Shown in pieces: positions 7,212-16,252 of a DNA stretch of 64,000 nucleotides. This DNA comes from CAYWBU01 sp942491525 (GTDB lineage Bacteria > Desulfobacterota > Desulfomonilia > UBA1062). The stretch is taken from positions 1 to 64,000 of the forward strand of contig CALOBW010000039.1 of the NCBI GenBank assembly GCA_942491525.1, in the 5' to 3' direction. Every line of letters starts with the position of its first letter. Position 1 is the first letter of the stretch. The notes under the pieces were generated by a model that was not told the DNA's origin, made no database searches, and worked only from the letters and a program-made list of their open reading frames with translations. Both the position numbers and the translations under genes were made by a program.

Positions 7212-7895
7212 TTGAAAGTTTGGACCACAGGCGGCGGTCAGCAGATAGAGCGCATTCTGGGCGGGCGCTGCAACTGTTATCTGATTTCATATGAGGGTCG
7301 CCGGCTGCTGGTGGATACGAGCCGGGAAAGTTTCCGGCAGCGGCTGCAGTCCCGCCTTGAGCTGCGTGGCATCGGCAGGCTCAGCGCTCTGGTCCTGACC
7401 CACACCCATTTTGATCATGTGGAGAATGCCGCCTGGCTCAAGGAGCAGTTCAAGATGCCCATCATCGTGCATGCGGCGGAAGCGGCGCTGCTGGCGCAGG
7501 GACTCAATCCGGTCATTCGCGGCACCAACCCACTCAGCCGCCTGGTGGCGGCGGCCGCGGCGCAGGCCGATCTGGACTACAGCCCGGCAGAGCCTGATAT
7601 TCTGGTGGGGGAGCGGTACGATCTGGCCGGTCTGGGGTTTAACGGTTATGTTGTGCATACCCCGGGCCACACCGGCGGATCTATGAGTGTGATCCTGGAT
7701 GATGAGATAGCCCTGGCCGGCGATACGATTGTCGGCCTGAAGCGCTGGGTCATGCCGCCCTTTGTCGAGGATCAGCGGCTGCTGATGCGCAGCTGGGGCC
7801 GGCTGCTGGAGACGGGCTGCTCACTCTTTCTGCCGGCTCACGGCTTTGAGTGCCGCCGGGCCGAGCTGGAAAATCAGTGGTGGCAGAAAGGCTAG
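7212..7895 (+). CDS. MBL-fold metallo-hydrolase
   Basis: A 227-residue metallo-beta-lactamase-fold protein. The metal motif HTHFDH is at about residues 63-68, with further ligands in TPGHTGGS (about 150), AGDT (about 172) and PAHG near the C terminus. The architecture is that of glyoxalase II-like hydrolases with a dinuclear metal centre. The substrate is unknown. It starts at TTG, 7 bases after GGAGGAG, only 15 bases downstream of the diguanylate cyclase, so co-transcription is likely. It converges with the minus-strand gene at 7908. Confidence 0.85.
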   Translation: MKVWTTGGGQQIERILGGRCNCYLISYEGRRLLVDTSRESFRQRLQSRLELRGIGRLSALVLTHTHFDHVENAAWLKEQFKMPIIVHAAEAALLAQGLNPVIRGTNPLSRLVAAAAAQADLDYSPAEPDILVGERYDLAGLGFNGYVVHTPGHTGGSMSVILDDEIALAGDTIVGLKRWVMPPFVEDQRLLMRSWGRLLETGCSLFLPAHGFECRRAELENQWWQKG

Positions 7896-7907
7896 GAGGC
7901 CTGCACG

Positions 7908-8855
7908 TCAGGCGTGATTGCGCAGCTTCAGTTCAAGGGGGTGGGGGTTCAGGTAGAACTGCTCCTTGAGGTAGGGTTGCTCATACTTGCTGACGTAGTG
8001 GTTTAGCAGGGTGACAGGCACGATCAGCGGGATGTTCTCCTTGCGGTACTGCTCGATGAGTTCCAGCAGCTCCTGCTTTTCATTTTTGTCGAGCTCTTTT
8101 TTGAAGTAGCCCAGCATGTGCATCAGTACATTGGTGTTCTTGCGTACCGTTGCGCGCAGCTTCAGCGCACCCATGAGCTGCTCAAGGTAGTTGCTGTAGA
8201 GTCCCCGGATCTCATGCTGCTTGCCCTCGGCCAGCAGTTTGCCCAGGCTGCGGTAGGTCTCGACGCTGTGGGCCATGATGAGCAGCTTGTGGCGGGTGTG
8301 GAAGTTGATCAGGGCTCCCAGGCGCGGCGCCTCCCGGTTGAGCTCCTGCCAGCGCTGCATGACGAAGATGCGTGTGATGAAGTTTTCGCGCAGGCCCGTG
8401 TCGTGCAGGCGGCCCTCATCCTCGACCGGCAGCAGGGGGAAGTGCTGCATGAAGGCGCGGGCGAAGATTCCCACGCCGCTCTTGGAGGGGATGCCGTCCT
8501 GGTTGTAGACCTTGACGCTGCGCATGCCGCTGGATGGTGAGGCGGCCTTGAAGATGAAGCCGCAGAGGTCTTCATCTTTCAGCTCGGCGCAGCGTTTTTC
8601 AGCCCAGCTGAGCATGGCATCGGTATGGTCGATGCCGCTCTTGCGGGTTATCAGCCGGGGGCTGTCGGCTTTGCCGACCTGGCGCAGGGCCTCGCGCGGG
8701 ATGCCCAGGCCGATCTCAACTTCGGGGCAGACCGGCACGAACTCCACGAACTGGCCCAGAATGTCGTGGATGTAGTGGTCAAGTTTGTGGCCGCCGTCGT
8801 AGCGCACCCGGTTGCCCAGCAGGCAGCTGCTGATGCCCAGTTTGATATTCGCCAT
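7908..8855 (-). CDS. DUF523-DUF1722 two-domain protein (YbgA-like)
   Basis: A 315-residue fusion. Residues 1-150 are DUF523 (SSCLLGNRVRYDGG, CPEVEIGLGIPRE, GFIFKAASPSSG). Residues 185-305 are DUF1722, the E. coli YbgA-type domain (FHTRHKLLIMAHS). The same two-domain arrangement is widespread. The biochemical role is unsettled; the conserved cysteines of DUF523 suggest metal or thiol chemistry. It is transcribed alone, convergent with the MBL gene and divergent from the histidine kinase. Confidence 0.85.
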   Translation of the reverse strand: MANIKLGISSCLLGNRVRYDGGHKLDHYIHDILGQFVEFVPVCPEVEIGLGIPREALRQVGKADSPRLITRKSGIDHTDAMLSWAEKRCAELKDEDLCGFIFKAASPSSGMRSVKVYNQDGIPSKSGVGIFARAFMQHFPLLPVEDEGRLHDTGLRENFITRIFVMQRWQELNREAPRLGALINFHTRHKLLIMAHSVETYRSLGKLLAEGKQHEIRGLYSNYLEQLMGALKLRATVRKNTNVLMHMLGYFKKELDKNEKQELLELIEQYRKENIPLIVPVTLLNHYVSKYEQPYLKEQFYLNPHPLELKLRNHA

Positions 8856-8960
8856 GCGGAGATAATAGGGCGGCGGGTTCGGAAAACAAGAGTGCTAGAA
8901 CTCCTTGAAATTTACAGTGTCGGGCTTATTTGAATAGGGATTGAAGCGACAGGGGGAAGT

Positions 8961-10760
8961 ATGGATGACTGCCTGAAGTCAGAGCTTTTAGACCGGGCGC
9001 CGGCAAGAATCGTCATCCACGACCGGGACCACAATATCCGGTGGGCCAACCGGGCCTATCAGAAGGTTAGTTGCCGGACACTGGAACAGCTGATGGGGCA
9101 GAAGTGTTATGCTGTTCTGGGAAATGCGGCGCCTTGTGGTAACTGTGAGCCGTTGGCCACCTTCCGTGACTTCAGTCTCTGCATGAAGAAGACCAGGACG
9201 CAGGAGTTGGTGGAGGATGCCCTGCTCCGCAGTGAGGAGAGCCTGCGCGAGGCTCAGCGCTTGGCCCATATCGGTTCCTGGGAGCTGGATCTGCAGAGCA
9301 GGACGTTGAGCTGGTCCGACGAGATTCACCGCATCTTTGGCACCGACCGTGAGCGTTTCAATGTGTCATATGAGGCCTTTCTTAATTTGGTACACCCCGA
9401 TGACCGGGCCGATGTTGACAGGGTCTACATTGAGTCTGTCGCCAATCGGGAGCCCTATGCCATTGAGCACCGTCTGCTGTTGCCTGATGGCAGCATCAAG
9501 TATGTTCATGACCGTTGTGAAACGTTTTATGGAGAGGATGGTGTGCCGCTGCGTTCAATTGGCACGGTGCAGGATATTACCGAGCGTACTCTGGGAGAGC
9601 AGGAGAACCGCAAGCTGCAGGCCCAGTACGCCCAGGCTCAGAAGATGGAATCCATCGGACGCCTGGCCGGCGGGGTGGCGCATGACTTCAACAATATGCT
9701 CTTCATCATCTTGGGGCACGTGGACATGGCGCTGGAACGGTTGGCTGATGATGATTTACTGGGGGGCTCACTGCAGGAGATCCGTAAGGCCGCCGAGCGT
9801 TCGGCCAACCTGACGCGTCAGCTGTTGGCCTTTGCCCGCAACCAGGCCGCCGCGCCGCGCCGCTTGAACCTCAATGACTCGGTGGGCGACATGCTCAAGA
9901 TGCTGCAGCGCCTGATCGGTGAGGATATTGATCTGGCGTGGCTGCCGGCGCCTGATCTGGGACCGGTCAGGATTGACCCGGTGCAGGTCGATCAGATTCT
10001 GGCCAATCTCTGCGTCAACGCCCGTGATGCCATCGATGGGGTGGGCAAGGTTACAATTGAGACTCAGAACGTTAATTTTAGCCCGGATTACTGTGCCGAG
10101 CACGTCGGTTTCAAGCCGGGCTCCTATGTGATGCTGGCGGTTAGCGATGATGGCTGCGGTATACCGTTGGATGTGATGGGGCAGCTCTTTGAACCATTTT
10201 TTACCACTAAGGAGGTTGGTCTGGGCACCGGCCTGGGTCTCTCCACGGTCTACGGCATCGTTAAGCAGAATGATGGCTTTGTGAATGTCTACAGCGAGCC
10301 GGGCGGCGGCAGTATCTTCAAGATCTATCTGCCGCGCAATGAGTCTGGCGCCGAGGATGCAGTGGTGGCGGTCGCCGAAGAGGTGCAGAGGGGCAGCGGC
10401 GAGATGATTCTGTTGGTGGAGGATGAGGCCATGATCCTCAATCTGGGCCGCCAGATGCTGGAGTCCCTCGGCTACCAGGTCATGGCGGCCAACACGCCGG
10501 CTGAGGCCCTGCAGTTGGCCAAGGCCTATGACGGCGAGATCGACCTGCTGGTCAGTGACGTGGTGATGCCCGGGATGAACGGTCGGCAGCTGGCCGTGGA
10601 GCTCAGCGGCCAGCGCCCCTCACTCAGGACCCTCTATCTCTCAGGCTATACGGCTAATGTGATCGCACACCACGGTATCCTGCAGGAGGGGGTCAACTTC
10701 CTGCAGAAGCCCTTCTCAAAAAATGATCTGGCCGCCAAGGTCCGAAGCGCGCTGGCTTAG
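8961..10760 (+). CDS. hybrid sensor histidine kinase (PAS-PAS-HisKA-HATPase-REC)
   Basis: A 599-residue soluble kinase without transmembrane segments. The N-terminal PAS (about residues 8-80) contains the cysteine pattern KCYAVLGNAAPCGNCEP. A second PAS with a PAC tail spans about 95-215. The phosphoacceptor is His near 240 in GGVAHDFNNM. The ATPase domain has an N-box (NLCVNARDA) and G-boxes (DDGCGIP, GTGLGLST). A C-terminal receiver domain has its phosphoacceptor Asp near 532 (SDVVMPGMNG). Phosphate would pass from His to the attached Asp; no output domain is present, so a partner regulator elsewhere is likely. GGGGGAAG precedes the ATG. It converges, with 4 overlapping bases, with the porin gene. 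Confidence 0.9.
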   Translation: MDDCLKSELLDRAPARIVIHDRDHNIRWANRAYQKVSCRTLEQLMGQKCYAVLGNAAPCGNCEPLATFRDFSLCMKKTRTQELVEDALLRSEESLREAQRLAHIGSWELDLQSRTLSWSDEIHRIFGTDRERFNVSYEAFLNLVHPDDRADVDRVYIESVANREPYAIEHRLLLPDGSIKYVHDRCETFYGEDGVPLRSIGTVQDITERTLGEQENRKLQAQYAQAQKMESIGRLAGGVAHDFNNMLFIILGHVDMALERLADDDLLGGSLQEIRKAAERSANLTRQLLAFARNQAAAPRRLNLNDSVGDMLKMLQRLIGEDIDLAWLPAPDLGPVRIDPVQVDQILANLCVNARDAIDGVGKVTIETQNVNFSPDYCAEHVGFKPGSYVMLAVSDDGCGIPLDVMGQLFEPFFTTKEVGLGTGLGLSTVYGIVKQNDGFVNVYSEPGGGSIFKIYLPRNESGAEDAVVAVAEEVQRGSGEMILLVEDEAMILNLGRQMLESLGYQVMAANTPAEALQLAKAYDGEIDLLVSDVVMPGMNGRQLAVELSGQRPSLRTLYLSGYTANVIAHHGILQEGVNFLQKPFSKNDLAAKVRSALA

Positions 10761-12028
10761 AAGTTATATTTGAGCCGTAGCATGGCCCCCGGCCCCATGC
10801 GCCCGTTCTGGGTCTCAGAACCGCCCGCCGGCAGATTCAGGCTGCCGGAAAGTTTCAGCCCCGGGGCCATGTCCCAGGTCAGCCAGGGATTCAGCACGAC
10901 CGAGGAGTCATTGATGCCGAAGATGGCGTAGCAGCTGAATTCAAGCAGATCGGTCGCCGGATAGCTCAGGCCGGTGAAGAGGGTGTTCCTGTTGAGCGAG
11001 ATCAGCTCGCCGGTCAGGAAGGCCATGCGGTCATTGATGGTGTAGTGCTTTTCATTTGCATAGCCCTGGCCCAGATGCAGATATTCAGCCATCAGATAGA
11101 GGCCCGACTCAAAGGTGTAGTCCAGACCCAACAGGATGCGCGCATGGTTGTTCTCGGCCCTCCTGAGGCTGCCCTGGTAGCCGGGTTCGTTGACCACCAC
11201 ATAGCCGCCCTCGCCATAGAGCCCCACGCCGCCGATCTCGCCGATAAATTCGGCGCCCAGCAGATGCCAGCGGTAGTCGTACTGGAAGAGATCCTCATCG
11301 GCCCCGTAGAGCAGCAGGCTGGCAGCCAGTGGCGTGTTGACGGCCAGCCAGTCGGTGCGGACCTTTTCATAGCGCGTATACTGCAGGGCCCAGTCCCAGC
11401 CGCCATGGTAACCTTTCAGTCGGACCTGGTAGTCGGACTTGGCCAGTCGCTCGTCAAAGCGCGCCAGCAGCTCCAGCTGCAGGGCGTGCGGCAGGGCGTA
11501 GCTGAAGAGGATGGCGTCCAGCCCCTCCAGCTCATAGGTCGGATCGAGGGGGTTCTTGACGTTGAAGAGGTCGATGGGATTGTAGGCGTAGCCGGTGCCC
11601 ACATAATACTTGTGGCGGCCGAACCGCAGGCTGGCCTCTTCGCCGTACCAGCTGGCGTAGGCCTCCTTGATGACCACCTCATCCTCAAACTGCCAGCTGA
11701 AGAATGGCCGGCTGCCAGGCTGGCCGGCTGCCAGATCCGGGGGCAGCAGTTGGGCCTGATCCATTCTGGGCAGGTAGGCGGCCAGGTCGATTTCATCCTC
11801 GCCGCTGTATTTGAGGGCCGCCAGCCCGATCGCATAGTCGGTCTGGTCACTGGGTTGGCCGCTGAAATCGAGCCGCGCCTTGAGGCGCCCCTGCAGCTGG
11901 TCATGGCCGGCATCGCGCAGGTATTCGGCGTTCTGGGTGTACTCCACATAGCCGGCAAAATCAAAGGGCAGATCTGCGGCCTGCAGCGGCCCGCAGGCCA
12001 GCATCAGAACCAGGATCAGGCGTTTCAT
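10757..12028 (-). CDS. outer-membrane beta-barrel porin-like protein of an RND operon
   Basis: A 423-residue protein with a signal peptide (cleavage expected after residue ~17, LQAAD) and amphipathic beta-strand repeats throughout. It ends in RLKYNF, a typical barrel-closing terminal Phe recognised by the BAM machinery. It is the last gene of a four-gene operon (tetR, RND exporter, LolA-like, this gene) and overlaps the previous gene by 4 bases. By position it is probably the outer-membrane exit or acceptor of the exported substrate. It is not a TolC-type protein. Confidence 0.8.
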   Translation of the reverse strand: MKRLILVLMLACGPLQAADLPFDFAGYVEYTQNAEYLRDAGHDQLQGRLKARLDFSGQPSDQTDYAIGLAALKYSGEDEIDLAAYLPRMDQAQLLPPDLAAGQPGSRPFFSWQFEDEVVIKEAYASWYGEEASLRFGRHKYYVGTGYAYNPIDLFNVKNPLDPTYELEGLDAILFSYALPHALQLELLARFDERLAKSDYQVRLKGYHGGWDWALQYTRYEKVRTDWLAVNTPLAASLLLYGADEDLFQYDYRWHLLGAEFIGEIGGVGLYGEGGYVVVNEPGYQGSLRRAENNHARILLGLDYTFESGLYLMAEYLHLGQGYANEKHYTINDRMAFLTGELISLNRNTLFTGLSYPATDLLEFSCYAIFGINDSSVVLNPWLTWDMAPGLKLSGSLNLPAGGSETQNGRMGPGAMLRLKYNF

Positions 12029-12765
12029 CTGGCCAGCCTGCGCGCGTCAAAGGTTGAAGCGGGAATATCGACATCGAAGCTGATCTCATCGATGATGTTG
12101 ACGGTCTGGGTGCCGTCCTCCAGGTTGAGCATCGTAATTTTATGGGGCACCTGCTTGTTGCCCACGCTGCGGATATCTTCGCTGATCAGGCGCTTGAAGG
12201 GTTTGCCGTTCTGATAGAAGTCGACCCGGCGGGTGATGTGGTCATCCTTGCCGACCCAGGCGACGACCTTCTCGTAGCTGGGACCGTCGGGGGTGGGTAT
12301 CAGCTCCAGCACGTGGCAGGCGCTGCCGCCCATCTCTTCATTGCCGGTGACGCGGCCCTTAAACTTCTTGGAGTTCTTGCCGCCGGACTGGTCCTCATAG
12401 GTGAAGTCGGACCCCATGACCTTCTTTTTCTTCATGTGCGAGCCCAGCTTGCGGGTGCGCTTGGTTTCGGGGTTGAGCATCCAGATGTTGTCACCCTCAT
12501 CGCGCATCAGGATCTTCTGGCCCCTGATGTCGGCCGGCGCCAGGTATTCGGCCAGCTGGTGTTCGCCGTTGTCCACGGCCCAGCCTTTAATAACGAGGGT
12601 GCGCTCCTGGCCGCTGGAGGTGGTGATGATCTGGCGCATCTGGCTGTAGCTGGAGGCGTAGCCTTCGGCCTGGTCGGACAGGCGCAGGATGGGGGCGGCA
12701 TCCTGGGCGGCTGCGCTGCCGGCCAGAATAACTATGCTAATCAGGATGAGGGTCACTTTTTTCAT
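12025..12765 (-). CDS. outer-membrane lipoprotein-sorting (LolA-like) protein
   Basis: A 246-residue periplasmic protein with a signal peptide (AGSAAAQ) followed by a LolA/LolB-like half-barrel. Conserved segments include YLAPADIRGQKILMRDE, IWMLNPETKRTRKL and KVVAWVGKDDHITRRVDFY. This subgroup is regularly found next to MMPL/RND exporters and is thought to carry a hydrophobic ligand across the periplasm. It overlaps the RND gene by 4 bases upstream and the porin by 4 bases downstream, so the three products are probably made together. Confidence 0.85.
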   Translation of the reverse strand: MKKVTLILISIVILAGSAAAQDAAPILRLSDQAEGYASSYSQMRQIITTSSGQERTLVIKGWAVDNGEHQLAEYLAPADIRGQKILMRDEGDNIWMLNPETKRTRKLGSHMKKKKVMGSDFTYEDQSGGKNSKKFKGRVTGNEEMGGSACHVLELIPTPDGPSYEKVVAWVGKDDHITRRVDFYQNGKPFKRLISEDIRSVGNKQVPHKITMLNLEDGTQTVNIIDEISFDVDIPASTFDARRLAR

Positions 12766-15464
12766 GATTTGTCTCCTAAGAGTCTGTGTTCAAAGATGCT
12801 GGCCAGGGCCGGTAGCAGGATCACGGTCACGATAAAGCAGAGACCCACGCCGATGAAGAGCACGCGCCCCAGGGAGGCCATGCCGCGCATCAGGTAGAAG
12901 TTGAGCGAGCCGAAGCCGATCATGGTGGTCAGGCTGGTCAGTAGGATGGCCCGGCCGACGCTGCTGAAGGCGCTTGCAATGTTGGCGCGCCCGGCATGCA
13001 GATAGCGGTGGAAGTAGTGCACGCCGTCGTCGATACCGATGCCGATGATGATGGGCAGGGCAATCATGTTGATGTAGTGGATCTTCTCGCCCAGCAGCCA
13101 CATGATCCCGCAAGTCAGGGCGATGCCGCAGAAGAGGGGCATGAAGGCGAGCAGGGCGACCAGTGGCCGCCTGAAGTCCAGCAGCAGCATGAAAAGGATC
13201 AGGGCCAGCGCCAGCAGGGAGGCCATGCCGGCCTCCTCATAGGTGGTCTGGTTCATGGTTAGCATCAGCTGGGGAAAGCCGGTCACATTTTTGTGCACCG
13301 CTGTAACTACGCCCTGGAACATCTCCAGCTCTTCGCGGTTGAAGATGTTCTGGCGCGGATAGATCTGCATCAGGTAGCCGGTCTGTTTCTGGGAGGTGTA
13401 GCGTGCGCGGATGTGCAGGGGCAGGTCGTCGATGGTGACCGGCTCTTCGCCTCTGGCCATCAGCGCCACCTGCTCGCCCAGGGTCTGGCTGAAGCGCGCG
13501 CCAAAGCTGCCGACGCTGTTCCAGTCCAGCTGGCCGTTGAAGCTGTCGGCCACCCGGCGCAGCAGCCCCTGGTCGCGGGTGCTGCGTTCGGCCACCAGCT
13601 GGCGGCTCTTCTCGACGATGCGGTCCTGGCCGCCGGTGATGCTGAGGGCCTGGATCTCGATGATGTTGGCCCAGAGGCGCTCCAGCTCCTCGGCCAGAGG
13701 CCCGGCCTGGTCCTTGAGGCTCGGCTGGGGTCGGTCTGGCATGGATTGGAGGCGTTTGATGTGCCTTAGATCGAGGTCCGGGCGGCTGATCCAGAGGGAG
13801 ATGTCGTCCACTTCGCCCACGATGCCCTTGGTCTTGAGCTGCTTGCGGATGGCGCGCGACTCCTCGATGCCCTCCACGGTGACCGAGCTCATGGTGATGG
13901 AGAACTTGAAGCGCTCGATGATCTCGTCCTGCAGTTCGACCGAGCGCAGGCCGGCCGGCTCCAGGTTCATGAAGTTCCACTCCCACTCGATCTTAGTGGC
14001 GGCAAAGAGCCCGCCCGCCACGCAGAGGGCAGCCATGCCCGCCACGGGCCAGCGCAGCCGGGTGACGTGGCCGGCCAGGGCGGCCAGACTTTTGAACTCG
14101 TTTGAGCGCGGTTTTTCGCGTCTGATGTGGATGGCGTAGAGCGCCAGCAGGCTCGGCAGCAGCCAGAGCACGGCCAGCAGGGTTATCAGCACGCCCATGC
14201 CGGCGCAGGCGCCGAACTCGAAGACGCCGCGGGTCTCGGCCGTCATCAGGGCCAGAAAGGCCGTGGCGGTGGTGGCGGCGCCGGTGATGACGCCCATGCC
14301 GGTCTCGCCGAGGGTCAGCCGGAGGGCCTCCTCAACATCCTTGCCGGCCGTGATCTCCTCATGGAAGCGGCTGGTGAGGTGCAGGGAGAAGTCGATGCCC
14401 AGGCCCAGCAGCACCACCATGATCATGGAGGTGATGATGTTCACCGAGCCGATGGTCAGATAGATGCAGCCCATGGACCAGATGATGCCGATCACGATGG
14501 GCAGCATGGTGATGAGGGGCGTCAGCAGGCTGCGGAAGGCGCACATCAGCATGATCAGGATTATGAGGAAGGCGAATCCTGTGATGGCCAGCGTCTGGGG
14601 GCCCATGGAGTCCAGCTCGTCGCGCGAGATCGGGACGATGCCGGTGCGCTCGATTGAATAGTCCGGATAGTGCTTATCCAGGGGCCGCAAGACCTCCTCG
14701 ACGGCCCGGTCCATATCGGCCATGGCGGCGGCGTTCATGGAGGAGGTTGAGGGGGCCACCATGATTAGGGCCATCTGATTGTCCAGCGAGAAGAGGTAGG
14801 GCCGGCCGATGGTCAGGTCACGCACGATGCGGCGGATGGTGGCGTCATCAACGGTCTCGCCGCGGGCGGCGCGCTCCAGGGTTGCAATGAAGCCGTGGAT
14901 GGCGTCCATGGCGCCGACCGTTTCGCGCTCCTTGTCGCGCACGGCCTCAGTGTCGGAGTATTCGGCCTCCAGGTCGTCGTTGAGGTGCTCCAGGTACTCG
15001 AGCAGGCGCGGATCGTGGTGGATGTCGGCAAAGCGGCGCGCATCATTGGGCTTGGCCAGCCTGAGCAGGTTGTCTCTCAGCCACTCTTCCGGCTGGCGGG
15101 CGTAGATGTGGCGGATGTAGCGCCCCTCGGCCAGGCAGGTCTCTTCATCCATTTCCGGCGGAGCCTGCAGTTTCTCGGTTAGCAGAACTTCAGCCTGATT
15201 AACGATACCCTCCAGCACCAGGGGATCGGGCCCGCTGATGGCAATGATCAGATCGCCGGACTGCAGGTAGTTCTCCGAGATCTTCTTGTACTCCTTGACC
15301 ACCGGAATGGTGTCGGGCAGCAGGCTGGTCCAGCGCGGATCGATGTAGAGTCTGCCGGCCAGACTGCCCAGCAGCAGGGTCAGGATCAGGCTGCTCAGCA
15401 GCACAAACCAGCGCTTACTTGTGGCCATGCGGGTCAAAAAGTCCAGGATGCGCCTGCGGATCAT
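12762..15464 (-). CDS. RND/MMPL superfamily exporter
   Basis: A 900-residue inner-membrane transporter with two repeats of about six transmembrane helices, each preceded by a large periplasmic loop (about residues 40-260 and 480-720). Each helix bundle carries a GxGxD-type proton-relay signature (GLGIDFSLHL, GIGIDDGVHYF), typical of MMPL/HpnN-like exporters. These move lipids, hopanoids or hydrophobic molecules rather than classic drugs. No membrane-fusion protein is encoded here; the LolA-like protein and porin downstream probably complete the path. Its ATG overlaps the tetR stop (ATGA). Confidence 0.9.
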   Translation of the reverse strand: MIRRRILDFLTRMATSKRWFVLLSSLILTLLLGSLAGRLYIDPRWTSLLPDTIPVVKEYKKISENYLQSGDLIIAISGPDPLVLEGIVNQAEVLLTEKLQAPPEMDEETCLAEGRYIRHIYARQPEEWLRDNLLRLAKPNDARRFADIHHDPRLLEYLEHLNDDLEAEYSDTEAVRDKERETVGAMDAIHGFIATLERAARGETVDDATIRRIVRDLTIGRPYLFSLDNQMALIMVAPSTSSMNAAAMADMDRAVEEVLRPLDKHYPDYSIERTGIVPISRDELDSMGPQTLAITGFAFLIILIMLMCAFRSLLTPLITMLPIVIGIIWSMGCIYLTIGSVNIITSMIMVVLLGLGIDFSLHLTSRFHEEITAGKDVEEALRLTLGETGMGVITGAATTATAFLALMTAETRGVFEFGACAGMGVLITLLAVLWLLPSLLALYAIHIRREKPRSNEFKSLAALAGHVTRLRWPVAGMAALCVAGGLFAATKIEWEWNFMNLEPAGLRSVELQDEIIERFKFSITMSSVTVEGIEESRAIRKQLKTKGIVGEVDDISLWISRPDLDLRHIKRLQSMPDRPQPSLKDQAGPLAEELERLWANIIEIQALSITGGQDRIVEKSRQLVAERSTRDQGLLRRVADSFNGQLDWNSVGSFGARFSQTLGEQVALMARGEEPVTIDDLPLHIRARYTSQKQTGYLMQIYPRQNIFNREELEMFQGVVTAVHKNVTGFPQLMLTMNQTTYEEAGMASLLALALILFMLLLDFRRPLVALLAFMPLFCGIALTCGIMWLLGEKIHYINMIALPIIIGIGIDDGVHYFHRYLHAGRANIASAFSSVGRAILLTSLTTMIGFGSLNFYLMRGMASLGRVLFIGVGLCFIVTVILLPALASIFEHRLLGDKS

Positions 15465-16078
15465 TTTTCTCCTCTCAGGTCGTCAATCAGGCGGTCAAGG
15501 TAGAGGTTTACCTGGGCCTTGAGGTCGATGTAGTTGCGGTCCATGAGGTGGTGCAGCGCTATGCCGTCCAGGAAGGCCAGCAGGTTGATGGTCAGGCTCT
15601 CGGCTTTTGACGCCATCTTGGGATCGAAATCGCCCTTGGAGATGCCCTCCATGATGAAGCTGATCACCAGGCGGCGCATGCCCAGGAACATCTCCTTGAG
15701 CAGGTTCTGGCGCTCGAGGATCTTGTCATCCACCAGGGCCAGGTGCATCATGCTGATCACCAGCTTGATGGCGCGCGGATCGTTTATGAAGTAGTCAATC
15801 AGGGCATTGACAAAGGTGCGCAGCTTCTCTTCCGGATCATCGATGTCCGCCAGAATCAGCTCGGCCGTACTTTCCACCTCTCCCATCCAGACCATGATGG
15901 CGGCCATGATCAGCTCCTCGCGTGACTCGAAGTAGTCATAGATAGAGCCTTTGGCCACGCCGGCGGCTTTGGCGATCTGGGCGATGGAGACATTTTCAAA
16001 GCCGTGCTCGCTGAAGAGTTCAATGGCGGTCTGTGCCAGCTGCTGGCGGCGTTGCTCCTTATCGACGATCTTGGGCAT
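15461..16078 (-). CDS. TetR family transcriptional regulator of the RND operon
   Basis: A 205-residue regulator. The N-terminal helix-turn-helix contains VSIAQIAKAAGVAKGSIYDYF (about residues 26-46), followed by a variable ligand-binding helical domain. It is the first gene of the tetR-RND-LolA-porin operon. A strong promoter with an inverted repeat over its start lies just upstream, so autoregulation of the whole operon is likely. The inducing ligand is probably the exported molecule. AAGGAGGA precedes the ATG. Confidence 0.9.
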   Translation of the reverse strand: MPKIVDKEQRRQQLAQTAIELFSEHGFENVSIAQIAKAAGVAKGSIYDYFESREELIMAAIMVWMGEVESTAELILADIDDPEEKLRTFVNALIDYFINDPRAIKLVISMMHLALVDDKILERQNLLKEMFLGMRRLVISFIMEGISKGDFDPKMASKAESLTINLLAFLDGIALHHLMDRNYIDLKAQVNLYLDRLIDDLRGEK

Positions 16079-16097
16079 CCTGTCCTCCTTTTTATTC

Positions 16098-16140
16098 TGA
16101 CTGTATGGTCATTAATAAATCCGATCGGAATGGCTGTCAA
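16098..16140 (-). promoter_or_regulatory. sigma-70 promoter and candidate TetR operator
   Basis: Read on the minus strand: -35 TTGACA (16140-16135), a 17-base spacer, then -10 TATTAA (16117-16112). Directly after the -10 lies TGAC-N6-GTCA (16111-16098), which would cover the transcription start. A repressor bound there would block the operon. This is the best promoter match in the window. Confidence 0.75.
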
Positions 16141-16162
16141 GATGCTTTAATGTATTTTTTTG

Positions 16163-16176
16163 TGACCGGCCGGTCT
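16163..16176. promoter_or_regulatory. second candidate TetR-type operator
   Basis: A perfect 12-bp palindrome, GACCGGCCGGTC (16164-16175), sits in the frame TGAC-N6-GTCT. It shares TGAC-N6-GTC with the operator at 16098-16111 and lies 23 bases upstream of the -35 box. TetR-family operators of ACCGG/CCGGT type are common. Binding is inferred. Confidence 0.5.
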
Positions 16177-16183
16177 GAATAGG

Positions 16184-16198
16184 GTGTCAGGCCTACAC
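16184..16198 (+). repeat. dispersed 15-bp repeat, copy 6
   Basis: Exact GTGTCAGGCCTACAC between the tetR promoter and the asnS terminator. The identity with copy 1 extends 8 bases leftward. It is far from the cluster at 2257-5247. Confidence 0.9.
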
Positions 16199-16231
16199 AA
16201 AAAAAGGCCCCGGCGTCTGCCGGAGCCTTCT
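16199..16231 (-). terminator. intrinsic terminator of asnS
   Basis: On the minus strand an 11-bp stem (AAGGCTCCGGC with GCCGGGGCCTT, one mismatch) with an AGAC loop is followed by a run of T. It begins about 20 bases after the asnS stop. Confidence 0.85.
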
Positions 16232-16252
16232 TAGTATCTTAGGTGATAGTTT

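Noticed and set aside
7890..7915. A small hairpin between the MBL gene and the DUF523 gene as terminator
   Set aside because: Only a 5-bp stem and no T run on either strand.
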